64,000 nucleotides of DNA from Microbacterium stercoris (lineage in GTDB: Bacteria > Actinomycetota > Actinomycetes > Actinomycetales > Microbacteriaceae). How positions within the stretch are numbered: the first letter of the stretch is position 1; each line of letters begins with the position of its first letter. Where the stretch lies: positions 113,693 to 177,692 of the forward strand of contig NZ_JAGFOA010000008.1 of the NCBI RefSeq assembly GCF_017592545.1, in the 5' to 3' direction. This document shows, one piece after another, positions 1 to 11,406 of the stretch. A model generated the notes under the pieces. It searched no databases. It was not told where the DNA came from and was given only the letters and a program-made list of their open reading frames with translations. The position numbers and the translations under genes are program-made.

Positions 1-18
1 GCCCGCCCGGCGCGCGCG

Positions 19-88
<70 letters not shown>

Positions 89-107
89 ACTTCTGTGCTT
101 TTGAGGG

Positions 108-1710
<1,603 letters not shown>

Positions 1711-1735
1711 ACAGACAGACAGGGAGGCTGGCCGC

Positions 1736-2460
<725 letters not shown>

Positions 2461-2464
<4 letters not shown>

Positions 2465-4692
2465 GAGTTGAACTTCCTCTCCAGGCGGTCGGCGAGCAGG
2501 GTCAGCAGGGTGATGACCACGAAGTAGATCACCGCGACCACCGTCAGGATCTGGGCCGACATGTAGGTCGAGGCGATGATCTGCTTCGACTGGAACGTGA
2601 GCTCCGCGAGGCCGATCACGCTCAGCAGCGACGTGTCCTTGAGCGTGATGATGCTCTGGTTCACGAACGACGGGATCATGATGCGGAAGGCCTGCGGCAG
2701 CACGACCTTGCGCATCGTCTTCCAGTGGCCGAGGCCGAGCGAGCGCGACGCCTCGTTCTGACCCGGGTCGACGGCCAGGATGCCGCCTCGGATGATCTCG
2801 GTCATGTAGGCGCCCGTGTTCAGGGCGAGCGTGATCGCACCGGCGACGAACGGGCTGAACTTGATGTCCGACCCCTCCAGCAGCTGCGGCACGGCGAAGA
2901 ACACGAAGAACGCCTGGATCAGGATCGGGGTGCCGCGGAACACGTACACGTACGCGGTCGAGATCCAGCGGAACGGCAGGATCTTCGACAGGCGGCCGAA
3001 CCCGAAGATGATGCCGAGGACGAAGGCCGCCACCAGCGCCACGATCGTGGACAGGAGGGTCCAGCCGAGACCCTGCATCAGGGTCGGCCAGTACTTCGCC
3101 GTGATCGAGAAGATGTCGCTCGGGGCCTGCTCGGCAGACGCCCCGGATCCGCCCTCGGATCCGTCCGTGCCGACGTAGGTCGCGATGATCTCGTCGTACT
3201 CGCCGCTGGCCTTGAGGTTCGCGAGACCCGCGTTGAACATCTCGATCAGCTCGGGGTTCTGCCCCTTGTTCACGGCGAAGCCGTACTCGCCGCCGAGCGC
3301 GGGCTCGTCGATGAGGCGGAAGCCGGATCCCTGCGTGATGCCGTAGGCGAGCACCGGGTAGTCCTCGGCGTAGGCCACGGCCTGGCCCGCCTTGACGGCG
3401 TCGACCATGTCGGTGGTCTCCGCGTAGGGCGTCACCTTGAGGTCGTACTTCTCCTTCAGCGACTCCGCATAGGTCTGGCCCTGCGTGCCCGTCTTGACCG
3501 CGACGGTCTGGCCCTGCAGGTCGTCGAGCGTCTCGATGTCGCTGCTGTCGAGCACGCCGAACTGGATGCCGCCGGTGAAGTAGCCGTCGCCGAAGTCGAA
3601 GGTCTGGCGGCGCTCATCCGTGATCGACATGCCGGCCATGACGCCGTCGACCTGGTTCGACTGCAGCGCCTGGAGGGCGGCGTCGAAGCCCAGCTGCTGC
3701 CACTCGACCGTGAAGTTCTGGTTCTTCGCGATCGCGTTCAGCAGGTCGATGTCGATGCCCTTGAGGGCGGATCCGTCGTTGAACTCGAACGGCGCGTACG
3801 TGGTGTCCGTGCCGATGAGGAAGTTCTCGCCGTTGCCGAGCGGCGGGGTCTGCTCTGCGTCGCCCGATCCGTTGTCGGATCCGGATCCGATGTAGGTCGC
3901 GATGATCTCGTCGTACTCGCCGCTGGCCTTGAGGTTCGCCAGGCCCGCGTTGAACTTCTCGATCAGCTCGGGGTTCTCGCCCTTGTTGACCGCGAAGCCG
4001 TACTCGCCGCCGAGGGCCGGCTCGCCGATGAGGCGGAAGCCGGATCCCTGCGTGATGCCGTAGCCGATGACCGGGTAGTCCTCCGCGTAGGCGACCGCCT
4101 GGCCCGCCTTGACCGCGTCGACCATGTCGGTGGTCTCGGCGTAGGGCGTGATCGTGAGGCCGAGCTCCTCCTCGAGCGACTCGGCATACGTCTGCCCCTG
4201 GGTGCCCGTCTTCACGGCGACGGTCTGGCCCTCGAGGTCGTCGAGGCTCTGGATGTCGCTGCTGTCGAGCACGCCGAACTGGATGCCGCCAGTGAAGTAG
4301 CCGTCGCCGAAGTCGAACGTCTGCTCGCGCTCGTCGGTGATCGACATGCCGGCCATCACGCCGTCGACCTGGTTCGACTGCAGCGCCTGCACGGCGGCGT
4401 CGAAGCCCAGCTGCTGCCATTCGACCGTGAAGCCCTGATCCTCGGCGATCGCGTTCATCAGGTCGATGTCGATGCCCTTGAGCGTCGACCCGTCGTTGAA
4501 CTCGAACGGCGCATAGGTGGTGTCGGTGCCGATGACGTAGGTGTCTTCGGTCGCGGCGGCGGCCGGCGACGCGACGGCGAGGCCGCCCACGAGAGAGCCG
4601 GCGGCGATGCCGGCCGCGGTGAGCAGGGCACCGAGCCGGGGCAGGAGAGTTCGTCTCCGCTGCGGCTCGGGAGTCGGGGTGATCTTCGCCAT
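2461..4692 (-). CDS. amino-acid ABC importer: two binding domains fused to permease
   Basis: A 743-residue fusion. It has a signal peptide (residues about 1-45, with ASPAAAA before the mature region), two type-F substrate-binding domains (about 48-285 and 287-525), a short Ser/Gly linker, and a HisM/GlnP-type permease with about five membrane segments and an EAA-like loop (EASRSLGLG...VVLPQAFR). The two binding domains look roughly nine-tenths identical. The architecture resembles Lactococcus GlnPQ, which carries two binding domains on the permease, but there the ATPase is the one fused. Here the ATPase is the next gene, overlapping by 4 bases. The start at 4692 follows GGAGGA by 11 bases; an ATG at 4713 lies before this ribosome site and is less likely. 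Confidence 0.92.
3175..4535 (-). repeat. intragenic tandem duplication of the binding-domain coding sequence
   Basis: Bases 3175-3818 and 3892-4535 are two copies of one binding-domain sequence, offset by exactly 717 bases (239 codons) and very similar at the DNA level. For example, the blocks around the codons for AVAYAEDYP and [11 protein letters not shown] match closely. Linkers are Gly/Ser-rich and use several GGATCC hexamers. The high DNA similarity points to a recent duplication or continuing gene conversion. Confidence 0.9.
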
Positions 4693-4741
4693 CTTCGGCA
4701 GATTCCTCCACATCGGGTGAATGGGCCGGTTGGCCCCTCAC

Positions 4742-4747
4742 ACTTTA
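4742..4747 (-). promoter_or_regulatory. candidate -10 box for the amino-acid importer operon
   Basis: On the minus strand TAAAGT lies about 50 bases before the chosen start of the fusion permease, in a locally AT-richer stretch. It fits the TANNNT pattern of actinobacterial vegetative promoters. No convincing -35 is visible. Confidence 0.35.
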
Positions 4748-4818
4748 GCTGGGCGTTCCCGGGCGTCCGCGGGCGCTCCTTCGCCGCGAGGCGGCTCGCG
4801 GCGTGAGATCGTGGCGCT

Positions 4819-5532
4819 GTGATCGAGAGCCTGCTGTGGGGTGTGGTCGGGGCGGCGCCCCTCGTGCTGGGCGCTGTGCTCGCGGGCCTGCGGCGCTGGC
4901 CGGATCGCCTGATCGGCATCGTGCTCGGCTTCGGCGCGGGCGCGCTGGTTGCGAGCATCGCCTTCGAGCTGTGGGAGGAGGGCCTCCAGCAGGGAGGCCC
5001 TCTGCCCCTCGTGCTCGGTGTGGTGCTGGGCGCGGCGGTGTACTTCGTCGCCGACCGGCTCGTCGAGCGCCGCGCCGCCAAGGCCGGCGGCGCTGCGGCC
5101 GCCGGCGTGCCGCTCGCCCTGGGCGCGCTGCTCGACGGCGTGCCCGAACAGCTCGTGCTCGGCTTCGGCCTCGCCGATGGCCAGGGCGTGAGCATCGCTC
5201 TCGTCGTGGCGATCTTCGTGTCGAACCTGCCCGAATCGGTCGGATCGTCCGCGGATCTCCTCGACGGCGGTGTGAAGAAGCCGGCCGTGCTCGGGATCTG
5301 GTCGGCGGTGGCCGTGGTCTGCGCGCTGTCGACCGTGCTCGGCTGGGCGCTCGCCGACGTCGCGACGGTGGGCGTGCGCACCGGCCTCAACGGCTTCGCC
5401 GCGGGAGCGCTGCTCGTGATGCTCGTCGACTCGATGGTGCCCGAGGCGCAGCGACGTGCGAAGGACGTCGCCGGGGTGGCCACCGTCTTCGGCTTCGCGC
5501 TCGCCGCGGGACTGGCGACCGTGCCCTTCTGA
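4819..5532 (+). CDS. ZIP-family metal transporter
   Basis: Predicted inner-membrane carrier for a divalent cation such as zinc. The 237-residue protein is almost entirely hydrophobic helices (about seven to eight) with family-typical polar patches in two helices: GALLDGVPEQ (about residues 99-108) and SNLPES (about 135-140), corresponding to the HNxPEG and NxPE-like metal-binding helices of ZIP proteins. It lacks the long His-rich loop common in other ZIPs and has an Ala/Arg-rich loop near residue 90. The GTG start is divergent from the importer operon, with about 125 bases between them. Transport direction and metal are not decided by the sequence. Confidence 0.8.
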   Translation: MIESLLWGVVGAAPLVLGAVLAGLRRWPDRLIGIVLGFGAGALVASIAFELWEEGLQQGGPLPLVLGVVLGAAVYFVADRLVERRAAKAGGAAAAGVPLALGALLDGVPEQLVLGFGLADGQGVSIALVVAIFVSNLPESVGSSADLLDGGVKKPAVLGIWSAVAVVCALSTVLGWALADVATVGVRTGLNGFAAGALLVMLVDSMVPEAQRRAKDVAGVATVFGFALAAGLATVPF

Positions 5533-5562
5533 GGCGCCGCCCGGCGGATCAGGCGCGCCGGA

Positions 5563-6315
5563 TCAGGCCCGCACGATGCGCGTGCCCGCCGCGTCGAGCG
5601 CGCGGAGCGTCGGATCGGATGCGGGGGCGTCGGTCACGATGCCGGCCACCCCGTCGAGGCCCAGCACCGCGTAGCGCGAGGCCGATCCGATCTTCTCCTC
5701 GCTGGCGAGAACGAACGTCTCGGCCGCGCGCGACGCGAGCGTGCGCTTCATGGCGGCCTCGTCGGCATCGCCGGTGGTGAGCCCGGCGGTCGGATGCACT
5801 CCCGTGACGCCCAGGAAGAACAGGTCGGCGCTCACGCGCATCGCCGCCTCGACCGCCGCGGCGCCGCAGGCCACGGCGGAGTGCTTGAACAGCTGCCCGC
5901 CGATGAGCAGCACGTCGGCGCGATGGTCGAGCAGGGCCGCGGCGATCGTCGGGCTGTGCGTGATCACCGTGCCGTCCCAGGTGCGGGGAAGAGCCTCGAT
6001 CATGGCGAGCGTGGTGGTGCCGCCGTCGAGGATGACCGCGGCGCCGGGCTCTATCAGGGCGACGGCGGCCGCCGCGACCCGGCGCTTGCTGTCGGGGGCG
6101 ACGCTGGCGCGCGACGCGTAGTCGACGACCGCCGGGGAGGCCGGGAGCGCGCCGCCGTACACGCGCTGCGCGAGCCCCGCCGCGTCGAGCTCTCTCAGAT
6201 CGCGCCGGATCGAGTCCTCCGAGAGCCCCAGCTCGGCCGCGATCTCCTTGGCGACGATGCGCCCGTCGCGGCGTAGCCGATCCAGCAGCAGGTCTTTGCG
6301 AGCCGCAGCGAGCAT
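5563..6315 (-). CDS. DeoR-family transcriptional regulator
   Basis: A 250-residue regulator with an N-terminal winged helix (about residues 1-60, VAKEIAAELGLSEDSIRRDLREL) and a C-terminal DeoR sensor domain of the sugar-isomerase fold (GGTTTLAMIEALP, GGQLFK and FLGVTGVHPTAGLTT motifs). It normally binds a phosphorylated sugar or similar metabolite. The start at 6315 follows GGAAGGA by six bases; an upstream in-frame GTG (6339) would begin inside a repeat that looks like the operator. It is divergent from a DUF4406 gene with only 47 bases between them, so the two are probably co-regulated. Confidence 0.9.
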   Translation of the reverse strand: MLAAARKDLLLDRLRRDGRIVAKEIAAELGLSEDSIRRDLRELDAAGLAQRVYGGALPASPAVVDYASRASVAPDSKRRVAAAAVALIEPGAAVILDGGTTTLAMIEALPRTWDGTVITHSPTIAAALLDHRADVLLIGGQLFKHSAVACGAAAVEAAMRVSADLFFLGVTGVHPTAGLTTGDADEAAMKRTLASRAAETFVLASEEKIGSASRYAVLGLDGVAGIVTDAPASDPTLRALDAAGTRIVRA

Positions 6316-6328
6316 CCGTATTCCTTCC

Positions 6329-6355
6329 CGTTCTTTCACGTTCTTGCACTATCGT
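6329..6355 (+). promoter_or_regulatory. direct-repeat operator and -10 box between deoR-like gene and DUF4406 gene
   Basis: CGTTCTTTCA (6329-6338) and CGTTCTTGCA (6339-6348) are back-to-back 10-base repeats with one mismatch, the kind of tandem site DeoR proteins bind. TATCGT (6350-6355) follows as a -10 candidate, seven bases before the ATG at 6363, so that transcript may be leaderless. Inferred from pattern only. Confidence 0.5.
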
Positions 6356-6362
6356 ACCGGAC

Positions 6363-6731
6363 ATGACGAAAAAACCCCTGCTGATTCTGATCGCCGGTCC
6401 CTACGCCTCCGGAACCGACGGCGACCCCGAGCTGATGGCCCGCAACCTGAAGCGTCTCGAGGAGGCCGCGTGGCCGATCTTCCGCGCCGGGCACGTGCCG
6501 ATGATCGGCGAGTGGGTGGCCCTGCCGGTGCTCTCGAGCGCGGGGGCGTCGGGCCCGACCGACCCGCTGGCGGCCGAGGTGATGTACCCCACGGCCGACA
6601 GGCTGCTGCAGCACTGCGACGCCGTGCTGCGCCTGCCGGGCGCATCCCGCGGGGCGGATCAGGATGTCGCCATCGCCCGCGAGCGCGGCATTCCGGTCTG
6701 GTACAGCCTGGAGGAGATCCCGGCGGCATAG
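6363..6731 (+). CDS. DUF4406 protein (nucleoside 2-deoxyribosyltransferase-like fold)
   Basis: A 122-residue cytoplasmic protein. The opening LLILIAGPYASG, the internal GHVPMIGEW, and the C-terminal GASRGADQDVAIARERGIPVWY match the layout of the DUF4406 / deoxyribosyltransferase-like family, where GPY binds the nucleoside ribose and a later Asp/Glu is catalytic. The reaction catalysed here is unknown. It is divergent from the DeoR regulator, from which it is separated by a probable operator, suggesting a role in nucleoside or sugar salvage. The ATG lies directly after a -10 candidate, consistent with a leaderless message. Confidence 0.7.
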   Translation: MTKKPLLILIAGPYASGTDGDPELMARNLKRLEEAAWPIFRAGHVPMIGEWVALPVLSSAGASGPTDPLAAEVMYPTADRLLQHCDAVLRLPGASRGADQDVAIARERGIPVWYSLEEIPAA

Positions 6732-6741
6732 CCTGGGGGAC

Positions 6742-7011
6742 ATGACGAACTACGCGCCGCGCGCCAAGAACGGAATCGCCTGGGCCGCCTTCTGGTTCGG
6801 CCTCGCCGGGCTCGTGCTGATGCCGATCCCGCTCTTCATCGGCTTCATCCTGGGCGGCGGTCTGTCGCTCGTCGCGGCGGTCCTCGCGGTGATCGCGCTG
6901 CTCAAGGGCCTCTCGCGCGAGGGCAAGGGCATCGCCCCTACCGTGTTCGCGGGCATCTTCATCGCGCTCACCTGGACCGGCATCGCCAACGGCGGCGGCA
7001 TCCTCTGGTGA
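6742..7011 (+). CDS. small membrane protein, function unknown
   Basis: An 89-residue protein with a short polar N-terminus (MTNYAPRAKNG) and probably three hydrophobic segments (about 11-35, 36-58, 66-87). It resembles the DUF4190-type small membrane proteins common in actinobacteria. A TAGCCT -10 candidate (6729-6734) overlaps the end of the preceding gene and sits seven bases upstream of the ATG, so the message may be leaderless. It converges on the next operon; a 14-bp palindrome GACGCCCGGGCGTC spans the stop. No function can be assigned. Confidence 0.7.
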   Translation: MTNYAPRAKNGIAWAAFWFGLAGLVLMPIPLFIGFILGGGLSLVAAVLAVIALLKGLSREGKGIAPTVFAGIFIALTWTGIANGGGILW

Positions 7012-7042
7012 CGCCCGGGCGTCGGATGCCCGAGGGCGGGTC

Positions 7043-8170
7043 TCAGTACTCGGCCATCCGACGCTCGAACTCCTCGCGGTCGGAGTCCTTGAGCAGGCGC
7101 TCCGCGTAGAACGAGATCCGCAGCCCCTCGATCGGCTCGCCGGTCTTGTCGTGCTGCACCTGGCGATCCGCGGTCCACTCGCCGTCGGGGTCGTTCGAGA
7201 GGTCGACGATCGACGCGTAGAACGCGATCGCGCCGCTCGGATCCTCGGTGTACCACTCCCACGCCACCTGTGTTCGCGGGTCGTCGCTGCCGTAGAACTT
7301 CTCGAGCAGATCCGGATCCATGCCGGAGGCCGGGTCGTTGAACGCGTACAGCTCCCACCAGTCGTGCCGGGCGAGCACGTCGTCGATCGTGTCGAGCACG
7401 GCGAGCTTGGTGTCGTAGTCGTCGAGGGCCTCGTTGGTCGACCACGTGGTCGACGTGTAGCGCACGAGCATCGACTCGCCGCCGTAGCCGTTGCGCTCGG
7501 GGCGGATGTCCTCGGCGGGTGCGGGCGTCCAGGTGTATCCGAATCGGTCGGTGAGCTCGGTGCGGATCTCCGACGAGATCTGATCCCAGAGCGTGCGCAC
7601 CTCCTCGAGAGACGGACGCGCGAGGGTCGTGGAGGCGTCCTCGCCGGCCACCCCGGGGAAGGCCTCCTGATGGCGCTCCTGCTCGGTCTTCTGCTGAGCC
7701 TCGAGGCCGTGGGCGGTGGTGCGCATCGCCGCGAGGGCGCCGACCGTGCCGACGTTCAGCAGCAGGGCGATCGCCAGCCCCCACGCGCCGAGCGTGCGGC
7801 CCCGCGGCGAGAACAGCGCGGCCACGAGCGCCCCGACGACCAGCAGCTGCAGCGCGATGACCGCCGCGGAGTAGAGAGCGTGGACGGCGCCGAACACGAG
7901 CATCACCACCAGCGTCAGGGCGAAGGCGGCCGCCGCGCTGAACGCGATCCACGCGAAGAGCGAGGGCCTCACACGGGCGGGCGCGAGAGCAATGGGCGCG
8001 CCTGCCACCGGCGGGCCGCCGACCAGGGCGGCGCCGCGGGGGCGGGCCGCGCCGCGGTATCCGCCCGGCGGCGGCAGGGGAGGAGCGCCGTCGGAGTGCG
8101 TCACGTACCGCTGGCCGGTGTGCGCGTCGAGGCGACCCTGCGGCCTCGGGAAGGGCTGCTGGTCTACCAC
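7043..8170 (-). CDS. unknown membrane protein, last gene of the MoxR-VWA operon
   Basis: A 375-residue protein: a proline/glycine-rich cytoplasmic N-terminus (about 1-60), about four hydrophobic helices (about 62-150), then a soluble acidic domain (about 160-375) rich in Trp, Asp and Tyr that ends in DREEFERRMAEY. I do not recognise the family. GTG start: it follows GGAG by five bases and overlaps the stop of the preceding gene by seven bases, so expression is coupled to the operon. By position it probably works with the VWA proteins at the membrane. Confidence 0.75.
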   Translation of the reverse strand: MVDQQPFPRPQGRLDAHTGQRYVTHSDGAPPLPPPGGYRGAARPRGAALVGGPPVAGAPIALAPARVRPSLFAWIAFSAAAAFALTLVVMLVFGAVHALYSAAVIALQLLVVGALVAALFSPRGRTLGAWGLAIALLLNVGTVGALAAMRTTAHGLEAQQKTEQERHQEAFPGVAGEDASTTLARPSLEEVRTLWDQISSEIRTELTDRFGYTWTPAPAEDIRPERNGYGGESMLVRYTSTTWSTNEALDDYDTKLAVLDTIDDVLARHDWWELYAFNDPASGMDPDLLEKFYGSDDPRTQVAWEWYTEDPSGAIAFYASIVDLSNDPDGEWTADRQVQHDKTGEPIEGLRISFYAERLLKDSDREEFERRMAEY

Positions 8171-8928
8171 GGCTTCTCCGCCCCTCCCGCGTCGTCGCCG
8201 TCGCCGTCGTCCCGGTATTGCTGGCGCTCGCCGTCGCCCTCGTTGAGCTGATCCTCGAGCCGGTCGAGCTGCTCGTCCGATGGCTGGTTCTCGTCGGACT
8301 GGTCCGGATCCTCCGACGGCTGGGGGCTCGGCTCGGTCTCCGGATCCGGCTGCTGCTTGTCCTTCAAGCGGTCCTCGAGGTCGCCCAGGCTCTGACCCGC
8401 GCTGCGCTGGTCGTCGGGCGACTGCTCGTCGGCCTCCTCCGAGCGGCAGTCCTCGGGGGTGTCGGCCACGATCCCCAGGGCGTCTGCGAAGTGCTGCTCG
8501 GCGGCGGCCTCGTCGCCCGCGGCGCGGGCGGCGTCGCCCTGGCGCTCGATGGTGATGCCGAGGTTGATGTACACGGCGCACGACTCGAGAGGCGGCGGGT
8601 TCAGCGCGAGCGCCGACTCGAACTGCGCGCGGGCACCCGGCAGGTCGCCCGACATCGCCAGGCCGACGCCCACGTTGTACGGCGCCTTGTACGGCTCGAA
8701 GACGTTCAGGGGCTCCTGGCCGTGGGCCGCGGTCGTCGATCCGGCGTGGTCGCCCGCGACGTGCGCGGTGATCGCGTGGTGCGCGAAGGCGTACATCGAG
8801 ACGATCTTCACCGGCAGGATCAGCGCGGCGACGGCGATCGGGATGGCGATCGCCAGCAGCAGGCGCCGCCGCCGCGCGCGCCGGCGGTTCGCCTCGAGGA
8901 GGGCGGCGCCGTCCAGGGGAGTGCTCAT
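8164..8928 (-). CDS. TPR-like membrane-anchored protein of the MoxR-VWA operon
   Basis: A 254-residue protein with a basic N-terminus, one membrane helix (about 22-45), an extracytoplasmic helical region resembling a TPR pair (about 75-160: YNVGVGLAMSGDLPGARAQF, then YINLGITIERQGDA), and a long acidic, Gln/Asp/Glu/Pro-rich tail (160-254). This arrangement recalls BatC, the TPR partner of BatA/BatB in aerotolerance operons, although the similarity is in layout rather than clear sequence. The ATG follows GGGAGG by seven bases and overlaps the end of the VWA gene by 4 bases. Confidence 0.75.
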   Translation of the reverse strand: MSTPLDGAALLEANRRRARRRRLLLAIAIPIAVAALILPVKIVSMYAFAHHAITAHVAGDHAGSTTAAHGQEPLNVFEPYKAPYNVGVGLAMSGDLPGARAQFESALALNPPPLESCAVYINLGITIERQGDAARAAGDEAAAEQHFADALGIVADTPEDCRSEEADEQSPDDQRSAGQSLGDLEDRLKDKQQPDPETEPSPQPSEDPDQSDENQPSDEQLDRLEDQLNEGDGERQQYRDDGDGDDAGGAEKPW

Positions 8929-9956
8929 CGGACACCTCCCTCGCGCTCGACGTCCCCGCCCGGGCGCGCGCCGGCCGCGGGGCGCACGAGGCGCAGCACG
9001 GCGGGCGCACCGGCGGAGACGAGGAGCAGGTCGGCCGCGAGCAGCGCGACGAGCAGCAGCGCCAGGATCCATCCGAGCTCGGTGACGTCGCCGGTCGTTC
9101 CGTCGGACCGCGTCGTCGTGGACGTCGGCGCCTCGGGAAGGTCGGGCTCCGTATCGGCCGTGCGCAGCTGGAAGCCGACGCCCAGGTCGGAGGCGATGGT
9201 CTCCAGCGCGGCCTGGTCGACCTTCGACAGGGCGGGCTGCCCCGAGCCGTCCGGGATGAACTCGCCGCCCCCCGTCGCGACATCGCCCGTCTGCACGCGC
9301 ATCCGGCCGCCCTCGGTCGTGCCGTAGCCGAGCACCGCGCCGCCGTCGAGAAGCCCCGCGGCCTCGCGGAACGACTCGGGAGGCGTCTGCGCGGTCTGCT
9401 CGCCGTCGCCGAGGTAGAACACCATGCGGGATCGGTCGGGCGCGCTCTTCGCGGCCTTCTCGAGCTCGTCGACGAGCACACGGTGCGCGATGCCGATCGA
9501 CGACCCCTTCGACCGCGCGGTGACCTCGGGCGTCAGCACGTCGAGGGCCGACGCGAGCGCCGCCGTGTCGGTGGTCAGCGGCAGGCGCAGCTCGACGGCC
9601 GCGTCGAAGGTGATGAGCGCGAAGCGGGCGCCCGGGTACTCCCGGATGATCGCCGCGACGTCCTCGCGCACGCCCGTCAGGCGCGGCTCGCCGTCGCCCC
9701 AGTCCTCGGCGACGATGCTGGCGGTGCTGTCGATCAGCAGCACGATGTCGGTGTCCGTCGTGAGCGTCTCGGTCTCGCCGCCCGCGATCCCGGGGCGCAG
9801 GGCCAGCAGCCCGACCGCGAGCAGGGCGCACAGGCGCAGGATCCACGGGGCGCGGCGCACGCCGCGGGCGCGCCAGAGCGCGCGCACAGCCAGGAAGCCG
9901 GCGCCCAGCAGCAGGGGCGCGAGCAGCAGGGGGTGCAGCACCGGTTGGAAGATCAC
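8925..9956 (-). CDS. VWA-domain membrane protein (BatB-like)
   Basis: A 343-residue protein: two N-terminal membrane helices (about 8-27 and 38-57), a von Willebrand A domain (about 70-260) with a complete MIDAS start DSTAS at residue 76, and a C-terminal membrane helix (about 303-325). This is the BatB/BatA layout, with the VWA domain outside the membrane, probably binding a divalent metal and a protein partner. GTG start in a GTGA overlap with the upstream VWA gene; GGAGG lies eight bases upstream. The paired VWA genes suggest a heteromeric complex assembled by the MoxR ATPase encoded at the start of the operon. Confidence 0.85.
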   Translation of the reverse strand: MIFQPVLHPLLLAPLLLGAGFLAVRALWRARGVRRAPWILRLCALLAVGLLALRPGIAGGETETLTTDTDIVLLIDSTASIVAEDWGDGEPRLTGVREDVAAIIREYPGARFALITFDAAVELRLPLTTDTAALASALDVLTPEVTARSKGSSIGIAHRVLVDELEKAAKSAPDRSRMVFYLGDGEQTAQTPPESFREAAGLLDGGAVLGYGTTEGGRMRVQTGDVATGGGEFIPDGSGQPALSKVDQAALETIASDLGVGFQLRTADTEPDLPEAPTSTTTRSDGTTGDVTELGWILALLLVALLAADLLLVSAGAPAVLRLVRPAAGARPGGDVEREGGVR

Positions 9957-10942
9957 AGCCTGACCCTCCACAGCAGCGCGACGGCCGACAGGACGAGGGC
10001 CAGCAGCACCGCGATCCACACGTCGGGCACGTCGCGGTGCACGATGCGCGGCTCCGCGAGCGCGGTGGCCTGCTCCTCCTGCACCTCGTCGATGATGTCC
10101 GCGACGGTGGTGGCGCCGCGCAGCGCGTAGGCGTAGCCGCCCGTCGTCTCGGCGGCCGCGGTCAGCTCGGCGCTGATCTCGTCGTCCTTGCCCTCGACGG
10201 GGTTCAGGGCGAACACCCGGATGCCCCGCTCGGCCGCGTACTGGGCGGCCTCGTCGATCGACACGATGCCGGCGCCGAACGCCTCGTTGTCGGTCGCCAG
10301 CACGATCGAGCGCGAGCGCTCCTCGTCGAGGTGGTCGAATCGCAGCGCGCAGGAGGCGAGGCCGTCGCCGATGAGCGACGATCCGGTGCCGTTCAGCGTG
10401 CCCACCCAGTGCTCGGGCACCTCGGCGACGTAGTCGTCGAAGGCCGCGCGGATGGACTGGATGTTCTCGCGCACGAACGTGTAGTCGTCGGTGAGGGGGA
10501 AGATCTGCACCGCCGAGCTGTTGAAGATCGTCAGGCCGATGCGCTCGCCCTCGAAGCCCTCGAGCAGCTCGAGGAAGACGCTCAGCACCTCCTTGTCGAC
10601 CTCGCTCATGGATCCGGAGACGTCCAGGCACAGCATGATGTCGCGGCTGGTGTCGACCGGCTGGATGGTCTGCGCCGCCATCGGGCGGGCCGCGACGACG
10701 CCGGCGATCACCGTCGATCCGGCCAGCAGGGCGACGGCGCCCGCGATCGCTGCGGCGCGACGGCGCACGGCCCGGCGGACCGAGGGCAGCTCGCGCAGGC
10801 GCTCGGCACGCGACACGGGAGCACCGGCGCCCGATCTGCGCAGAGCACGTCGCCCGAGCAGGATGCCGCCCGCGATCGCCGCGGCCGCGAGCAGCGCCGC
10901 CGCAAGGAGGGCCCAGGGGTTCGCGAGGTCGATCAGTGCCAT
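9953..10942 (-). CDS. VWA-domain membrane protein (BatA-like)
   Basis: A 329-residue protein with an N-terminal membrane helix (about 10-30), a second hydrophobic segment (about 62-85), a VWA domain (about 100-290) with MIDAS motif DVSGSMS (Asp107), and a C-terminal membrane helix (about 305-327). It has the usual placement of BatA, directly after the DUF58 gene and a small partner gene. It overlaps that small gene by 10 bases and the next VWA gene by 4 bases. Role inferred from family: a metal-dependent protein-protein interaction module acting with MoxR. Confidence 0.88.
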   Translation of the reverse strand: MALIDLANPWALLAAALLAAAAIAGGILLGRRALRRSGAGAPVSRAERLRELPSVRRAVRRRAAAIAGAVALLAGSTVIAGVVAARPMAAQTIQPVDTSRDIMLCLDVSGSMSEVDKEVLSVFLELLEGFEGERIGLTIFNSSAVQIFPLTDDYTFVRENIQSIRAAFDDYVAEVPEHWVGTLNGTGSSLIGDGLASCALRFDHLDEERSRSIVLATDNEAFGAGIVSIDEAAQYAAERGIRVFALNPVEGKDDEISAELTAAAETTGGYAYALRGATTVADIIDEVQEEQATALAEPRIVHRDVPDVWIAVLLALVLSAVALLWRVRL

Positions 10943-11406
10943 TCGCTCACCACCTTGCGCGCCGCCGCGGCGCCGGCGGCCGGATCGACCGCCGGCCCAC
11001 GCCCGAAGATGCTCGGGTAGTAGTGGCGGCGCAGCGCGTCGATGAGCGCCGGATGCACGTCGAGCCGCACGAGGTCGTCGAGGGCGAGCACGGGCGCCTC
11101 GATGCCGCTGTACTCGTTCACGAACGCGCGCGTCAGGCGGCTCAGCTCGAGGTTGGCCTGGCGTGCGCCGATCTGCCGCGCCTGCCAGCGCTGCGCGACG
11201 CCGTCGATCGCACCGAGGTACTCCTGGCGCAGCAGCGCGAGGGCGTCTGCCGACACGCCGCCGACGAACTGCGTCGCGCGGCGCGCACGCGTGACGTGCA
11301 CGATGACCCAGATCGCGGCGATCACCAGCACGATGATCCCGAAGGCCAGCAGCATCCAGCCGGGCGCGTACTGCACCGGCGGGTAGAACTCGTCAGGTTC
11401 GGACAC
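10933..11406 (-). CDS. small membrane protein of the MoxR-VWA operon
   Basis: A 157-residue protein with a short extracytoplasmic start, one membrane helix (about 16-37: APGWMLLAFGIIVLVIAAIW), and a cytoplasmic helical domain (about 45-157). Its position between DUF58 and BatA matches the DUF4381-like gene of these operons, but sequence similarity is not certain. GTG start chosen because GGAGG lies seven bases upstream; it overlaps the DUF58 gene by 14 bases. The longer in-frame ATG at 11454 would add a Cys-rich stretch that lies inside the DUF58 gene and is unlikely. Confidence 0.75.
   Translation of the reverse strand: MSEPDEFYPPVQYAPGWMLLAFGIIVLVIAAIWVIVHVTRARRATQFVGGVSADALALLRQEYLGAIDGVAQRWQARQIGARQANLELSRLTRAFVNEYSGIEAPVLALDDLVRLDVHPALIDALRRHYYPSIFGRGPAVDPAAGAAAARKVVSEWH

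Noticed and set aside
2725..4806. A plus-strand frame of about 690 codons opposite the binding-protein fusion
   Set aside because: Antisense shadow; its repeated sections mirror the tandem binding domains on the true strand.
7043..9481. A single 812-residue protein made by reading straight through the last two genes of the MoxR operon
   Set aside because: The extra N-terminal part is a shadow of the VWA and TPR genes; the real start is the GTG at 8170 with a ribosome site.
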